DNA of 64,000 nt from Streptomyces sp. TG1A-60. GTDB lineage: Bacteria > Actinomycetota > Actinomycetes > Streptomycetales > Streptomycetaceae. Position 1 is the stretch's first letter. Every line of letters starts with the position of its first letter. The notes under the pieces are model-generated. The model did not search any database. It had not been told where the DNA came from and saw nothing but the letters and a program-made list of their open reading frames with translations. The stretch is taken from contig NZ_CP147520.1 of NCBI RefSeq assembly GCF_037201975.1, forward strand, positions 2,108,001 through 2,172,000. Reading direction: 5' to 3'. Shown in pieces: positions 39,501 through 53,641 of the stretch. Both the position numbers and the translations under genes were made by a program.

Positions 39501-42021
39501 CGCGGGCCACCCGGGTCACCTGCTCGGCGAAGGACGACAACTGGTCCACCATCGTGTTCACGGTGGTGACGAGTTCGAGGATCTCGCCCCGCGCGTCGAC
39601 GGTGATCTTCTTCGACAGGTCGCCCTTGGCGACGGCGGTCGTGACCTCGGCGATCTGACGCACCTGGATCGTCAGGTTGTTCGCCATGAAGTTCACCGAC
39701 TGCGTGAGGTCCTTCCAGGTACCGGAGACGCCCTGCACCTCGGCCTGACCGCCGAGCTGTCCCTCGGTGCCCACCTCACGGGCGACCCTGGTGACCTCCT
39801 CCGCGAACGACGACAGCTGGTCCACCATCGTGTTCAGCGTGTTCTTCAGCTCCAGGATCTCGCCGCGCGCGTCCACGGTGATCTTCTGCGACAGGTCACC
39901 GCGGGCCACCGCCGTGGCGACCTGCGCGATGTTGCGCACCTGGCCGGTGAGGTTGCCGGCCATGCCGTTCACGGACTCGGTGAGGTCGCGCCACACGCCG
40001 GCGACACCGGGCACCTGCGCCTGACCGCCGAGGCGGCCCTCCGTGCCCACGTCCCGGGCGACCCGGGTCACCTGGTCGGCGAAGGACGACAACTGGTCCA
40101 CCATCGTGTTGATGGTGTTCTTCAGCTCCAGGATCTCACCGCGCGCGTCGACGTCGATCTTCTGCGACAGGTCGCCGCGGGCCACGGCCGTCGTCACCTG
40201 GGCGATGTTGCGCACCTGCGAGGTGAGGTTGCCGGCCATCGAGTTGACGGAGTCGGTGAGTTCCTTCCACGTGCCCGAGACACCGTCCACACGGGCCTGA
40301 CCGCCGAGGCGGCCCTCCGTGCCCACGTCCCGGGCCATCCGCGTCACCTGGTCCGCGAACGACGACAACTGGTCCACCATCGTGTTCACGGTGTTCTTCA
40401 GTTCGAGCATCTCGCCCGCGACATCGACGGTGACCTTCTGCGAGAGGTCGCCGTTGGCCACGGCCGTCGTCACCGCCGCGATGTTCCTCACCTGTCCGGT
40501 GAGATTCCGGAACGCGGTGTTGACGGAGTCCGTCAGGTCCTTCCACGTACCGGCCGCACCCGGCACCTGCGCCTGACCGCCCAGCCGGCCCTCGGCACCG
40601 ACCTCGTTGGCCACCCGCGTGACCTCGGCGCCGAAGGAGGACAGCTGGTCGACCATCCCATTGACGGTGTTCTTCAGCTCCAGCATCTCGCCGGCCACGT
40701 CCACGGTGACCTTCTGCGAGAGGTCGCCGTCGGCCACGGCCGTCGTCACCGCCGCGATGTCCCGCACCTGCGTGGTGAGGTTCCGGAAGACCGTGTTCAC
40801 CGAATCGGTGAGGTCCTTCCATGTTCCCGCCGCGCCCGGCACCTGCGCCTGACCGCCCAGCCGGCCCTCGGCACCGACCTCGTTGGCCACCCGCGTGACC
40901 TCGTCGGCGAAGATCCGCAGCGTCTCGGTCATCTGGTTGATGGTCTCGGCGAGCTTGGCGACCTCGCCCCGTGCGGGCACGGTCACCTTCTGCGACAGGT
41001 CGCCGTTGGCGACCGCGGTGGTGACCTGGGCAATCCCCCGCACCTGCGCGGTGAGGTTGCCGGCCATGGTGTTCACCGAATCGGTGAGCTCCTTCCACAC
41101 ACCGGCCACGCCCGGCACCTCGGCCTGACCACCGAGCTGCCCCTCGGTGCCCACCTCACGGGCGACTCGCGTCACCTCGGAGGAGAAGGCGGAGAGCTGG
41201 TCGACCATCGTGTTGACGGTCTCCTTCAGCTCCAGCATCTCGCCGGCCACATGAACCGTGACCTTCCGGGACAAGTCACCCTTCGCGACCGCGGTCGTCA
41301 CCAACGCGATGTCCCTCACCTGTGCGGTGAGTCGGTGCGCCATGGTGTTGACGGACTCGGTCAGGTCCTTCCACGAACCCGACATACCGCGCACCTTGGC
41401 CTGCCCGCCCAGCTTGCCCTCGGTACCCACCTCGCTGGCCACGCGAGTGACCTCATCGGTGAACGTCGACAGCTGATCGACCAGGTTGTTGACCGTACGC
41501 CCGACCTTCAGGAACTCCCCTCGCAGCGGATGCCCGGTCCCGTCCGGCGCCTGCGTCCGCAGCTCCATACGCGGCGAGAGATCTCCCTCCGCGACGGCCG
41601 ACAGCACCCGACTGACCTCGGAGACAGGCCGTACGAGGTCGTCGACCAGCGCGTTCGACGCGTCGATGGCGGTCGCCCAGGACCCCTCGGTGGCTCCCGT
41701 CTCCAGCCGCTCCGTGAGTTTTCCCTCACGCCCCACCATGCGCCGCACCCGCGACAACTCGCCGGTCAGATGCAGATTCCGGTCCGCGACCTCGTTGTAC
41801 ACGGCCGCGATCTCGGCCATGACACCGTCGCCGGACACGGTCAGCCGCTTGCGGAAGTTGCCGTCCCGCATCGCCTCCAGCGCCGTGAGCAGCCGGTTCA
41901 GGGCAGCCGTGTCCACGGTGGTGGTCCCATGGTTGGATTTACGCGATGTGCGCTGGTCGTTCAGGGACTGTCCGCCTTTCGCGCGCGTCTTAGTGCCCCG
42001 CGTCGCTGCGCCAGACTCCAC
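36538..42021 (-). CDS. osaA: Hybrid histidine kinase OsaA with tandem HAMP repeats
   Basis: An 1827-residue soluble hybrid kinase; I see no membrane helix. HAMP-like units run from about residue 42 to 1110, including nine exact-length 92-residue repeats at 232-1059. A GAF domain (about 1125-1285), a coiled coil (about 1285-1360), a HisKA helix with His1373 in [12 protein letters not shown], an HATPase domain ([22 protein letters not shown]), and a C-terminal receiver (about 1706-1827, Asp1757 in [10 protein letters not shown]) follow. Repeated HAMPs recall the fungal Nik1-type osmosensing kinases. In S. coelicolor OsaA works with OsaB in osmoadaptation. The gene is immediately upstream of osaB, and osaC is divergent on the other side. 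Confidence 0.95.
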   Translation of the reverse strand: MESGAATRGTKTRAKGGQSLNDQRTSRKSNHGTTTVDTAALNRLLTALEAMRDGNFRKRLTVSGDGVMAEIAAVYNEVADRNLHLTGELSRVRRMVGREGKLTERLETGATEGSWATAIDASNALVDDLVRPVSEVSRVLSAVAEGDLSPRMELRTQAPDGTGHPLRGEFLKVGRTVNNLVDQLSTFTDEVTRVASEVGTEGKLGGQAKVRGMSGSWKDLTESVNTMAHRLTAQVRDIALVTTAVAKGDLSRKVTVHVAGEMLELKETVNTMVDQLSAFSSEVTRVAREVGTEGQLGGQAEVPGVAGVWKELTDSVNTMAGNLTAQVRGIAQVTTAVANGDLSQKVTVPARGEVAKLAETINQMTETLRIFADEVTRVANEVGAEGRLGGQAQVPGAAGTWKDLTDSVNTVFRNLTTQVRDIAAVTTAVADGDLSQKVTVDVAGEMLELKNTVNGMVDQLSSFGAEVTRVANEVGAEGRLGGQAQVPGAAGTWKDLTDSVNTAFRNLTGQVRNIAAVTTAVANGDLSQKVTVDVAGEMLELKNTVNTMVDQLSSFADQVTRMARDVGTEGRLGGQARVDGVSGTWKELTDSVNSMAGNLTSQVRNIAQVTTAVARGDLSQKIDVDARGEILELKNTINTMVDQLSSFADQVTRVARDVGTEGRLGGQAQVPGVAGVWRDLTESVNGMAGNLTGQVRNIAQVATAVARGDLSQKITVDARGEILELKNTLNTMVDQLSSFAEEVTRVAREVGTEGQLGGQAEVQGVSGTWKDLTQSVNFMANNLTIQVRQIAEVTTAVAKGDLSKKITVDARGEILELVTTVNTMVDQLSSFAEQVTRVAREVGTEGILGGQAHVPGVTGIWKDLSGNVNLMAKNLTMQVRNISQVAAAVANGDLTRTVTIEARGEVAQLADTFNSMVKTLSSFADQVTKVAREVGTDGILGGQAHVPGVAGTWKDLTESVNSMASNLTGQVRNIAMVTTAIAKGDLTKKIDIDARGEILELKTTINTMVDQLSSFAEEVTRVAREVGTEGQLGGLARVRDVDGTWRDLTESVNEMAGNLTRQVRAIARVATAVTRGDLNLKIDVDASGEIKELQDYINKMIANLRDTTIANQEQDWLKGNLARISALMQGRRDLDDVASLIMSELTPVVSAQHGAFFLALPFLDGKDLAPDNEEQYELRMLGSYGYSMGSMPTSFRPGEALVGTAAKEKRTILVENAPSGYLKISSGLGEAPPAQVIVLPVLFEGTVLGVIELASFTPFTQIQKDFLNQIAEMIATSVNTISVNTKTEVLLKQSQELTEQLRERSDELENRQKALQASNAELEEKAELLARQNRDIEVKNTEIEEARQVLEERAEQLAVSMRYKSEFLANMSHELRTPLNSLLILAKLLADNAESNLTPKQVEFAETIHGAGSDLLQLINDILDLSKVEAGKMDVSPTRIALVQLVDYVEATFRPLTAEKGLDFSVRVSPELPATLHTDEQRLLQVLRNLLSNAVKFTDSGAVELVIRPAGADVPVAIREQLLEAGSLRDADADMIAFSVTDTGIGIAASKMRVIFEAFKQADGTTSRKYGGTGLGLSISREIARLLGGEIHAQSEPGRGSTFTLYLPLHPSELPPQGYPHNAPAALGAGELLASENELTESAETPAEVKSYRETQNGAAALFRRRRRAVSAPSPSAPPAAGNGQAQEHWAQEAPQPPRVARFDSEKVLIVDDDIRNVFALTSVLEQHGLSVLYAENGREGIEVLEQHDDVSVVLMDIMMPEMDGYATTTAIRRMPQFAGLPIIALTAKAMKGDREKAIGSGASDYVTKPVDPDHLLSVMEQWMRGE
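38845..41328 (-). repeat. Nine tandem 276-bp repeats encoding HAMP units of osaA
   Basis: Nine in-frame units of 276 bp (92 codons) run without gaps. Each unit begins T-x-Q-V-R and contains a variant of [17 protein letters not shown], then [10 protein letters not shown], EVTRVAxEVGTEG, LGGQAxVPGV and [10 protein letters not shown]. Neighbouring units differ at many third positions, so they are old or diverging copies, but several stretches are near identical. Confidence 0.95.
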
Positions 42022-42087
42022 TGTGCCCCTCCCGCAAGGGTCGACCGTTCCTGCTAGACGTACTTCGCCGTATTCGAACGCTTCGCA

Positions 42088-42267
42088 CTACTCGTACTGC
42101 TCATACCACTCGTACCACTTCGCACGCGGATACTTCTGCTCGGCAAACCGAGTGCCCACTCCCTGCCACGCTCGGAAGGCACTCGACTCGCCGAGCTTCT
42201 CCTGGAAGCCTGCCCAGTGTTTCACCATGGCCGAACCAGGCCATAACAGTTCGGCAGCTTCGCACAC
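42088..42267 (-). CDS. Small protein with a TTA codon, unknown function
   Basis: A 59-residue frame, MCEAAELLWPGSAMVKHW to RAKWYEWYEQYE, rich in aromatic and charged residues. GTG 42267 has a strong GGAGG site ten bases upstream. Codon 8 is TTA (42244-42246), the rare leucine codon read by the bldA tRNA in Streptomyces, which would tie translation to development. Base composition is less GC-biased than its neighbours. It lies between divergent osaA and osaC, reading toward osaA. I do not recognise a family; a distant likeness to glutathione-S-transferase C-termini is too weak to use. Confidence 0.55.
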   Translation of the reverse strand: MCEAAELLWPGSAMVKHWAGFQEKLGESSAFRAWQGVGTRFAEQKYPRAKWYEWYEQYE

Positions 42268-42426
42268 GGTCCGCACACCTCCGGACGGAAACACAGGCGA
42301 CCGGCATCCGCTTGGACGGCGAAGGTAAGTAACCTTGCATGCGGCTGTCCAGCCATGCCGGTCCCGTCCGGCCTGGGCGGTGGCGCACGAGCACGAGCGG
42401 GCAGGCATCGGAGGGGCGGCCGCACC

Positions 42427-45171
42427 ATGACCACCGGACTGCATCCCGGGGAGACTCCCCAGGACCCCAGGCCGACGGAGAACCAGCCTCTGCCACGGCA
42501 GGAGGCCGGCCGCGGGTTCCCGCACGACGAGAACCGGACAAGGAGTTCCGTGATCACCGCGCGCGCGGCCGCCAGCTTCGACCCCGTCTCGCGATCCGTC
42601 GCGACCGCCCGCTCGTTCGTCCGCGACACCCTGCAGGGCTGGGGGTTCGCCGATATCGTCGACGACGCCGTGGTCCTCACCAGCGAGCTGGTCACCAACG
42701 CGGTCGTCCACGCGGGCACCTCCGCCGACGTCCTCTGTCTGCGCTCGGAGGACGGCGTCCGCATCGAGGTCGCCGACAGATACCCCGAGCGTGAGATTCC
42801 TCTCCAGGGCAGCCACATCAACATGGGCAGCCTCGATCGCGAGGGCGGTCGCGGCCTCCAGCTGTGCGCGGCGATGGCCGGCCGCTGGGGCGTCGAGTAC
42901 ACCCCCACGCACAAGCAGGTCTGGTTCCAACTCGACCTCCCCGACCGCCCGGTGGGCACCCGCACTGCCGGCCCGTCCCTCCCCGCCCACCTGCTCCCGC
43001 TCGCCGACGGCCGGATCCGCGTGGCGGTCGTCCAGATCGACCGCTCGGGCGCGATCGGCGCCTGGAACGAGGACGCCGAGGAACTCTTCGGCTACGCCCC
43101 CGACCAGGTCATCGGCAAGCCCCTCACCGACCTCGCCGCCTGGCCGCACACGCCCGGCACCAGCACCGGCGTCGCCGAGGCCCTCAGACTCTCCCGCTGG
43201 GAGGGCAGTTACGGCATCCGCGGCGCAAACGGCCGTGTGACGCCGGTCTACGCCTCCCACCTCCGGGTACGCGACACGGCCGGCGACCCCTCCACTGTCT
43301 GCCTGCTCGTACGGGACCACGAGCGCGCCGTCCTGCAGACCCCCCTCCGTGTACCGGCCGGCGACACGGCCGGCTCCGGCGAGGGCCAGGCCGCGGACCC
43401 CTTCGAGGTCTTCATCGGCTCCCCGGCGCCGGACGACCTCGACGGCCTCCTCCAGCGCACGGTCGAGCGCGCCCGCGACATGCTCGACGGCGACTCCGCC
43501 TTCCTGCTCCTGGCCACCGACGACGAGACCGAGCTGGAGGTACGCGCCTCCACGGGCCTCCCCTCGGCCCGCCAGCGCTTCGCCCGCGTCCCCGTGGAGG
43601 CCGGCCCCGGCCGCTACGGCTCGGCCCGCATGCCCGCCGTCCACGACGACCTCCTGGCCGTCCCGGGCGCCGTCCCTCTCCTCAACGGCACCGGCATGCG
43701 CTCGGTCGTCACGGTCCCCCTCAAGGTCGAGGGCCGGCTCACGGGCTCTCTGGGCGTCGCCGCCGAGGCCCAGGGCCGCTACTCCAACGAGGAGGCCCTG
43801 CGCCTGCAGTTCGCCGCCGACCGGATCGCCCTGGCCGTGGAGTCGGCCCGTCTGGGTGAGCTGGAACGCCTGCGCCGCGGCTCCCTGTCGTTCCTGGTGG
43901 AGGCCTCCGACCTGCTCGCGGGTACCCTCGACCGCGACCAGACCCTGGCCCTCATGGCTCAGATGACGATCCCGACCCTCGCCACCTGGTGCGCGGTCTA
44001 CACGATCGCCGACCAGGCCTCGGACCCGTACCTCAGTTACGTCCTGCACGAGGACGAGGACCTCATCGACGGCCTCAAGGCCCTCCTGTCAAAAATCCGC
44101 CCGCCGGAGCCCATCCCGACCCCGGGTGCCCGCGTCTGGACGGCCCCTGCCGAGGCGGCCCACCAGGCGGCCCTGCGCACCTCCATGCGCAGTCTCGGCC
44201 TCGGCGAACCCGCCACGGTCAGCTCGGGCATCGGCACGACGCTGGCGACGGCCTCGGCGGTGGGCGGCGAGACCGTCGTCCTCCCGCTCGTGGCCCGCAA
44301 CCGCGTCATCGGCATGCTCACCCTCGGCAAGCCCACGGACGAGCACTTCCGCCAGGAGATCCTGGAGTTGGCGGAGGACTTGTCCCGCCGTGCCGCTCTC
44401 GCCCTGGACAACGCCCGCCTGTACTCGGAGCGCATGGCCATCAGCCAGTCCCTCCAGCGCAGCCTCCTCCCGCCGGAGCTCCCGGATATCGACGGCGTCG
44501 AGGTCGAGGTCATCTACCGCGCGGCCGGCGAGGGCAACGAGGTCGGCGGTGACTTCTACGATCTCTTCCCCATCCGCGACGGCGCGTACGGCTTCGCCAT
44601 CGGCGACGTCTGCGGCACCGGCCCGGAGGCCGCCGCGGTCACCGGCCTGGCCCGCCACGCCCTGCGCCTGCTGGCCCGCGAGGGCTATGCCGGCCCCGCG
44701 GTCCTGGAGCGCCTCAACTCCGCGATCATCGACGAGGGCGCCCGCAGCCGCTTCCTGACGCTGCTGTACGGCGAGTTGTGGCCCCAGGAGGACGGCAGCG
44801 CCGTACTGAAGGTCGTCTGCGCCGGCCACCCGCTCCCGCTGCGCCTGCGCCAGGACGGCACGGTCGAGCCCGCCGCCGAACCCCAGGCTCTCCTTGGCGT
44901 CATGGAGGACCTGGAGCTGTACGAGCAGACGGTCACCCTGGACCCCGGTGACGTCCTCCTCTGCGTCACGGACGGCGTCACCGAACGCCGTGAAGGGACC
45001 CGCATGTTGGGCGATGACGGCCTCACCGAGGTCCTCACCACCTGCACGGGCCTCACGGCGGGCGCGGTCGCTGCCCGCGTCATGCGCGCGGTCGAACGCT
45101 TCGCCTCCGACGCCCCCTCGGACGACATGGCCATCCTGGCGATGCGCGTCCCGGGCCTCCACACGGACTGA
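42427..45171 (+). CDS. osaC: Multidomain regulator OsaC (RsbW-like kinase, PAS, GAF, PP2C phosphatase)
   Basis: A 914-residue regulator. The N-terminal anti-sigma-factor type ATPase domain (about 40-155) shows the N-box VLTSELVTNAVVHAG and a G-box in DREGGRGLQL. A PAS domain (about 190-300: AIGAWNEDAEELFGYAPDQV), one or two GAF domains (about 340-660) and a C-terminal SpoIIE/PP2C phosphatase (about 690-910: EGNEVGGDFYDLF, ending SDDMAILAMRVPG) follow. In S. coelicolor OsaC helps return SigB to resting level after osmotic shock. ATG 42427 begins MTTGLHPGETPQDPRP. The gene is divergent from osaA. Confidence 0.93.
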   Translation: MTTGLHPGETPQDPRPTENQPLPRQEAGRGFPHDENRTRSSVITARAAASFDPVSRSVATARSFVRDTLQGWGFADIVDDAVVLTSELVTNAVVHAGTSADVLCLRSEDGVRIEVADRYPEREIPLQGSHINMGSLDREGGRGLQLCAAMAGRWGVEYTPTHKQVWFQLDLPDRPVGTRTAGPSLPAHLLPLADGRIRVAVVQIDRSGAIGAWNEDAEELFGYAPDQVIGKPLTDLAAWPHTPGTSTGVAEALRLSRWEGSYGIRGANGRVTPVYASHLRVRDTAGDPSTVCLLVRDHERAVLQTPLRVPAGDTAGSGEGQAADPFEVFIGSPAPDDLDGLLQRTVERARDMLDGDSAFLLLATDDETELEVRASTGLPSARQRFARVPVEAGPGRYGSARMPAVHDDLLAVPGAVPLLNGTGMRSVVTVPLKVEGRLTGSLGVAAEAQGRYSNEEALRLQFAADRIALAVESARLGELERLRRGSLSFLVEASDLLAGTLDRDQTLALMAQMTIPTLATWCAVYTIADQASDPYLSYVLHEDEDLIDGLKALLSKIRPPEPIPTPGARVWTAPAEAAHQAALRTSMRSLGLGEPATVSSGIGTTLATASAVGGETVVLPLVARNRVIGMLTLGKPTDEHFRQEILELAEDLSRRAALALDNARLYSERMAISQSLQRSLLPPELPDIDGVEVEVIYRAAGEGNEVGGDFYDLFPIRDGAYGFAIGDVCGTGPEAAAVTGLARHALRLLAREGYAGPAVLERLNSAIIDEGARSRFLTLLYGELWPQEDGSAVLKVVCAGHPLPLRLRQDGTVEPAAEPQALLGVMEDLELYEQTVTLDPGDVLLCVTDGVTERREGTRMLGDDGLTEVLTTCTGLTAGAVAARVMRAVERFASDAPSDDMAILAMRVPGLHTD

Positions 45172-45212
45172 GCGGCCCCAGCCCCGGAGAACCCGGGGCA
45201 TGCCTGGACATG

Positions 45213-45250
45213 AGAAAAGGCCACCACCCACAAGGGTGGTGGCCTTTTCT
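45213..45250. terminator. Bidirectional terminator between osaC and tRNA-Thr
   Basis: A perfect 17-bp stem with a four-base ACAA loop. Its ends are AGAAAAGG and CCTTTTCT, so transcripts from both sides meet a U-tract: osaC from the left, tRNA-Thr from the right. Confidence 0.92.
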
Positions 45251-45263
45251 GCTTGACTCCTAC

Positions 45264-45339
45264 TGGAGCCCCCAAACGGAATCGAACCGTTGACCTTCTC
45301 CTTACCATGGAGACGCTCTACCGACTGAGCTATAGGGGC
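45264..45339 (-). tRNA. tRNA-Thr (anticodon GGT)
   Basis: The minus strand folds as a full cloverleaf: acceptor GCCCCTA paired with TGGGGGC (one U-G pair), D-arm GCTC...GAGC, anticodon stem TCTCC/GGAGA with loop ATGGTAA (anticodon GGT, codon ACC), and T-arm AACGG-TTCGATT-CCGTT. Discriminator U and the 3' CCA are encoded. The 76-base gene ends just before the shared terminator. Confidence 0.96.
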
Positions 45340-45501
45340 ATGTCACCCGTTCGGGGCTTCCCTCACGGCAACGAGATAGATCATACCCCCAATCCGCCGA
45401 TGTTTCGAACCGCCGGCCCACCGACAGGCTCCACGCGCCCCCGAGTTACCCCGCGCACCAGAACGTGGCGGCGACAGGCAACGTTCGCCTCCGTCGCAGC
45501 A

Positions 45502-46179
45502 CTAGAACGCCGGTTGCAGCAGCCCACCGAGCGCATTACAGGCGGCCACCAGTCGCTGCAGCTCCCGCCGCGACATGTCACCCCCGATGGGCAGCGCCAG
45601 CGTCTCGTCGGCGGCCCGCTCGGTCTCCGGCAGATATACGTCCCGCCGGAATCCAGGCATACGATGCACCGGCGTCCTCACCGGCACGCTGCACTCGACT
45701 CCCTTGGTCCGCACCGCCCGAGCGAAGGCGTCCCGGTCCGGCCGCCCGTTCCCGGGCACGCGCACGACGTACTGCTGAAAGGTGTGCCCGCCGCAGTCCT
45801 CGGGTGTCCGTACGCCCTTCAGCTTCACACTGAGATACGCGGCCCGCTGCCGCCGCTCCCCCAGCTCACCGTACGGCGCCTCCGACTCTCCCTGCTCCAG
45901 CACCAACAGCCCGTTCCGCTCCCCGACTTGATGCAGCGCCTCGATGTCCGCCGACCGACCGAAGCGGTGTACGACGACCACAGCGACCGTCCGCGATGTC
46001 ACTGCGGCCTCGACTGCCGAGGCGTCCAGGCAGTATGTCGCCGGTTCTATGTCGGCGAACACCGGTACAGCCCCTGTCAGGCTCACCGCCTGAGCGACCT
46101 CCGGGTTCCCGAACGCCGGCACGACCACCTCGTCACCGGCGCCTACACCTGTGGCCCTGAGCATTCCAACGGTACCCAT
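45502..46179 (-). CDS. Degenerate DegT/DnrJ/EryC1/StrS-family protein
   Basis: A 225-residue protein that aligns by motif to sugar aminotransferases: GVGAGDEVVVPAFGNPEVAQAV, GAVPVFADIEPATYCLDASA, VVVVHRFG, and a C-terminal substrate part TFQQYVVRVPGNGRPDRDAF. It is far shorter than the about 370-residue family norm. The N-terminal about 50 residues are missing, the usual V-x-E-D-x-A-Q segment reads LVLEQGESE, and the block holding the PLP-binding lysine (S-F-x3-K with G-E-G-G) is absent. It is therefore unlikely to be an active transaminase. ATG 46179 has an AGGA site; a TTG further up is less likely. It lies between tRNA-Thr and the rRNA operon. Confidence 0.78.
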   Translation of the reverse strand: MGTVGMLRATGVGAGDEVVVPAFGNPEVAQAVSLTGAVPVFADIEPATYCLDASAVEAAVTSRTVAVVVVHRFGRSADIEALHQVGERNGLLVLEQGESEAPYGELGERRQRAAYLSVKLKGVRTPEDCGGHTFQQYVVRVPGNGRPDRDAFARAVRTKGVECSVPVRTPVHRMPGFRRDVYLPETERAADETLALPIGGDMSRRELQRLVAACNALGGLLQPAF

Positions 46180-46230
46180 GACTCGGATCCTGCTCGCGCG
46201 ACGTGAACTCCAAGTAAAGCCCAACAAAAA

Positions 46231-46266
46231 GAGCTGGTCCCCGAACCGAAATTCGGGGACCAGCTC
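46231..46266 (-). terminator. Intrinsic terminator of the rRNA operon
   Basis: A 15-bp perfect stem (GAGCTGGTCCCCGAA with its complement), a six-base loop, and a TTTTT run at 46226-46230 on the minus strand lie just after the 5S gene. Confidence 0.95.
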
Positions 46267-46274
46267 TCACTGTT

Positions 46275-46394
46275 TGTTCGGCGGCGTCCTACTCTCCCAC
46301 AGGGTCCCCCCTGCAGTACCATCGGCGCTGTAAGGCTTAGCTTCCGGGTTCGGAATGTAACCGGGCGTTTCCCTCACGCTATGACCACCGAAAC
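46275..46394 (-). rRNA. rrf: 5S ribosomal RNA
   Basis: About 120 bases on the minus strand, starting GTTTCGGTGGTCATAGCG and including CCGAACCCGGAAGCTAAG and GATGGTACTGCAGGG, the universal 5S core. The ends can pair to form helix I. End positions are accurate to a few bases. Confidence 0.95.
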
Positions 46395-46457
46395 ACTATG
46401 AAACAGTCAACCGCACCGCCGTGACCATGGCGGGGTTGTTCGTGGTTTCAGAACCAA

Positions 46458-46474
46458 CACAGTGGACGCGAGCA
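46458..46474 (-). repeat. 3' arm of the 23S rRNA processing stem
   Basis: CACAGTGGACGCGAGCA here is the exact complement of the 17 bases at 49605-49621, just beyond the other end of 23S. The pair would close a long stem around the 23S precursor, the expected RNase III type processing site. Confidence 0.8.
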
Positions 46475-46482
46475 ACTGAGGA

Positions 46483-51435
<4,953 letters not shown>

Positions 51436-51594
51436 ATGTGTACCCGTAATCGGGTGCAACACCACGAGAGCGGAACAGTCAGGCGGAATAAGCCCGACCG
51501 TTCACAGCGTCCTCGCTGTGTTTGTTTCAAAGGAACCTCGCCCCGACCGAAACCGGCCAGGAACGGGGTATCAACATATCTGGCGTTGATTTTT

Positions 51595-51616
51595 GGCACG
51601 CTGTTGAGTTCTCAAG
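51595..51616 (-). promoter_or_regulatory. rRNA leader antitermination/processing motif
   Basis: TTGAGAACTCAACAGCGTGC lies about 160 bases upstream of 16S. This sequence recurs in actinobacterial rRNA leaders and resembles the motif in the 16S-23S spacer here. Confidence 0.65.
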
Positions 51617-51698
51617 GAACGGACGCTTCCTTTGTACTCACCCAAACCAACCGGCTCAGGCTTTCCTCCGGGCGCTTCCCTTCGGTCTTACGTTTCCG

Positions 51699-51707
51699 AC
51701 TCTATCA
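51699..51707 (-). promoter_or_regulatory. rRNA promoter -10 region (proximal)
   Basis: TCTGATAGAGTCGGA on the minus strand contains a TGATAGAGT -10 element typical of Streptomyces rrn promoters. No good -35 hexamer is visible, which is common for these promoters. Confidence 0.5.
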
Positions 51708-51780
51708 GATCCTTTTCCGATCCGATTTCCTCGGCGCTTTCCAGGTTCCCGCTTCCGCGTTTCTCTTTCCGGCGGCTCCG

Positions 51781-51789
51781 ACTTTATCA
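51781..51789 (-). promoter_or_regulatory. rRNA promoter -10 region (distal)
   Basis: TCTGATAAAGTCGGA repeats the proximal promoter's -10 context 82 bases further upstream, indicating a second rrn promoter. The 503-base gap between rnj and 16S holds no gene. Confidence 0.5.
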
Positions 51790-51938
51790 GAGGTTCTGAG
51801 TCGGCATTCCCGCCCGGTCCGGGGGCTCCTGGCGCACAGTTGCGTCGGGTTCCCCCTGGGCGGAGCCGTAAACGTACTGGAGCGGGGCGCCCCGATGCAA
51901 ATCGAGGAGTCCCGCTCCAGGCAGGGGCTGACGGGGGG

Positions 51939-53624
51939 TCAGACCTCAACGACGACAGGGAGGATCATCGGCCTGCGCCGGTAGGTGTCGGAGACCCACT
52001 TGCCCAGGGTGCGGCGGATGAGCTGCTGCAGTTGGTGGGGCTCGACGACCCCGTCCTGTGCCGAACGCTCCAGGACTTCGGTGATCCGCGGGACGACCGC
52101 GCTGAAGGCAGAGTCCTCGATGCCGGAGCCTCGGGCCTGGATGTGCGGACCGCCGGTGATCTTGCCGGTGGAGGAGTCCATCACGACGAAGACGGAGATG
52201 ATGCCCTCGTCGCCCAGGATCTTCCGGTCCTTGAGGGCCGGCTCGCCGACATCGCCGACCGAGAGGCCGTCGACATAGACGTAACCGGCCTGGACCTTGC
52301 CGGAGATCTTGGCCTTGCCCTCGATGAGGTCGACGACCACGCCGTCCTCGGCGATGACGATGCGGTCGTGCGGTACGCCCGTCATGGCGCCCAGTTCGGC
52401 GTTGGCGCGCAGATGACGCCATTCGCCGTGCACCGGCATCAGGTTCCTCGGACGGCAGATGTTGTAGAAGTACAACAGCTCGCCGGCCGAGGCGTGTCCG
52501 GAGACATGGACCTTGGCGTTGCCTTTGTGGACGACGTTGGCACCCCAGCGGGTCAGGCCGTTGATGACGCGGTAGACCGCGTTCTCGTTGCCGGGGATCA
52601 GGGAGGAGGCCAGGATCACCGTGTCGCCCTGGACGATGCGGATCTGGTGGTCCCGGTTGGCCATGCGGGACAGGGCGGCCATCGGTTCGCCCTGCGATCC
52701 GGTGCAGACGAGGACGATCTCATGGTCAGGCAGGTCGTCGAGCGTCTTGACGTCGACCACCAGGCCGGGCGAGACCTTCAGAAAGCCGAGGTCCCGGGCG
52801 ATGCCCATGTTCCGGACCATCGAGCGGCCGACGAAGGCGACCCGGCGGCCGTGCTCATGGGCGGCGTCGAGGATCTGCTGGATGCGGTGGATGTGGCTGG
52901 CGAAGCTCGCCACGATGATCCGCTTGCGGGCACCCGCGAAGACCTGGCGCAGGACGTTGGAGATGTCTCGCTCCGGCGGAACGAACCCCGGGACCTCGGC
53001 GTTCGTTGAGTCGCAGAGAAGGAGGTCGATTCCCTCCTCGCTCAGCCGTGCGAATGCGTGCAGGTCCGTCAGCCGGTTGTCCAGCGGCAACTGGTCCATC
53101 TTGAAGTCGCCCGTGTGGACCACCATGCCCGCGGGGGTACGGATGGCCACGGCCAGGGCGTCCGGGATGGAGTGGTTGACCGCGACGAACTCGCAGTCGA
53201 AGGGGCCGATACGCTCGCGGTTCCCCTCCGCCACCTCAAGGGTGTATGGGCGGATGCGGTGCTCCTGGAGCTTCGCCTCGATGAGGGCGAGGGTCAGCCT
53301 GGAGCCGATCAGCGGGATGTCCGGCTTCTCGCGGAGCAGATACGGGACCGCGCCGATGTGGTCCTCGTGACCATGCGTGAGGACGATGCCCTCGATGTCG
53401 TCGAGGCGGTCCCTGACGGATGAGAAGTCCGGCAGGATCAGGTCGATTCCGGGCTGCTCCTCCTCGGGGAAGAGCACTCCGCAGTCGACGATCAGCAGAC
53501 GGCCGCCGTACTCGAAGACGGTCATGTTGCGGCCGATCTCACCCAGGCCGCCGAGCGGGGTGACCCGGAGGCCGCCTTCGGTGAGGACCGGCGGCGGGCC
53601 GAGTTCAGGATGCGGATGACTCAA
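51939..53624 (-). CDS. rnj: Ribonuclease J
   Basis: A 561-residue metallo-beta-lactamase/beta-CASP ribonuclease with 5'-3' exonuclease and endonuclease activity in mRNA decay and rRNA maturation. The zinc motif is VLTHGHEDHIGAVPYL; further ligands lie in VHTGDFKMDQ and in the beta-CASP part VSGHASAGELLYFYNI. The start is TTG 53624 (MSHPHPELG), supported by GAGGAGAG four bases upstream. The minus-strand order is thyX, dapA, rnj, with a hairpin just before this gene's ribosome site. It stands directly upstream of the rRNA operon, whose transcripts the enzyme class helps mature. Confidence 0.95.
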   Translation of the reverse strand: MSHPHPELGPPPVLTEGGLRVTPLGGLGEIGRNMTVFEYGGRLLIVDCGVLFPEEEQPGIDLILPDFSSVRDRLDDIEGIVLTHGHEDHIGAVPYLLREKPDIPLIGSRLTLALIEAKLQEHRIRPYTLEVAEGNRERIGPFDCEFVAVNHSIPDALAVAIRTPAGMVVHTGDFKMDQLPLDNRLTDLHAFARLSEEGIDLLLCDSTNAEVPGFVPPERDISNVLRQVFAGARKRIIVASFASHIHRIQQILDAAHEHGRRVAFVGRSMVRNMGIARDLGFLKVSPGLVVDVKTLDDLPDHEIVLVCTGSQGEPMAALSRMANRDHQIRIVQGDTVILASSLIPGNENAVYRVINGLTRWGANVVHKGNAKVHVSGHASAGELLYFYNICRPRNLMPVHGEWRHLRANAELGAMTGVPHDRIVIAEDGVVVDLIEGKAKISGKVQAGYVYVDGLSVGDVGEPALKDRKILGDEGIISVFVVMDSSTGKITGGPHIQARGSGIEDSAFSAVVPRITEVLERSAQDGVVEPHQLQQLIRRTLGKWVSDTYRRRPMILPVVVEV

Positions 53625-53641
53625 AAGACTCTCCTCACCAC

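Noticed and set aside
38845..41328. Regularly spaced repeats considered as a CRISPR-like array
   Set aside because: The 276-bp units are in-frame coding repeats of HAMP domains without spacers.
37795..42057. 1420-codon plus-strand frame opposite osaA, with periodic repeats
   Set aside because: Its periodicity is the mirror of the HAMP repeats on the coding strand; no independent motifs or ribosome site.
42088..44049. 653-codon minus-strand frame opposite osaC
   Set aside because: Antisense to a well-defined multidomain protein; only its last 59 codons, outside osaC, have their own ribosome site and were kept as a small gene.
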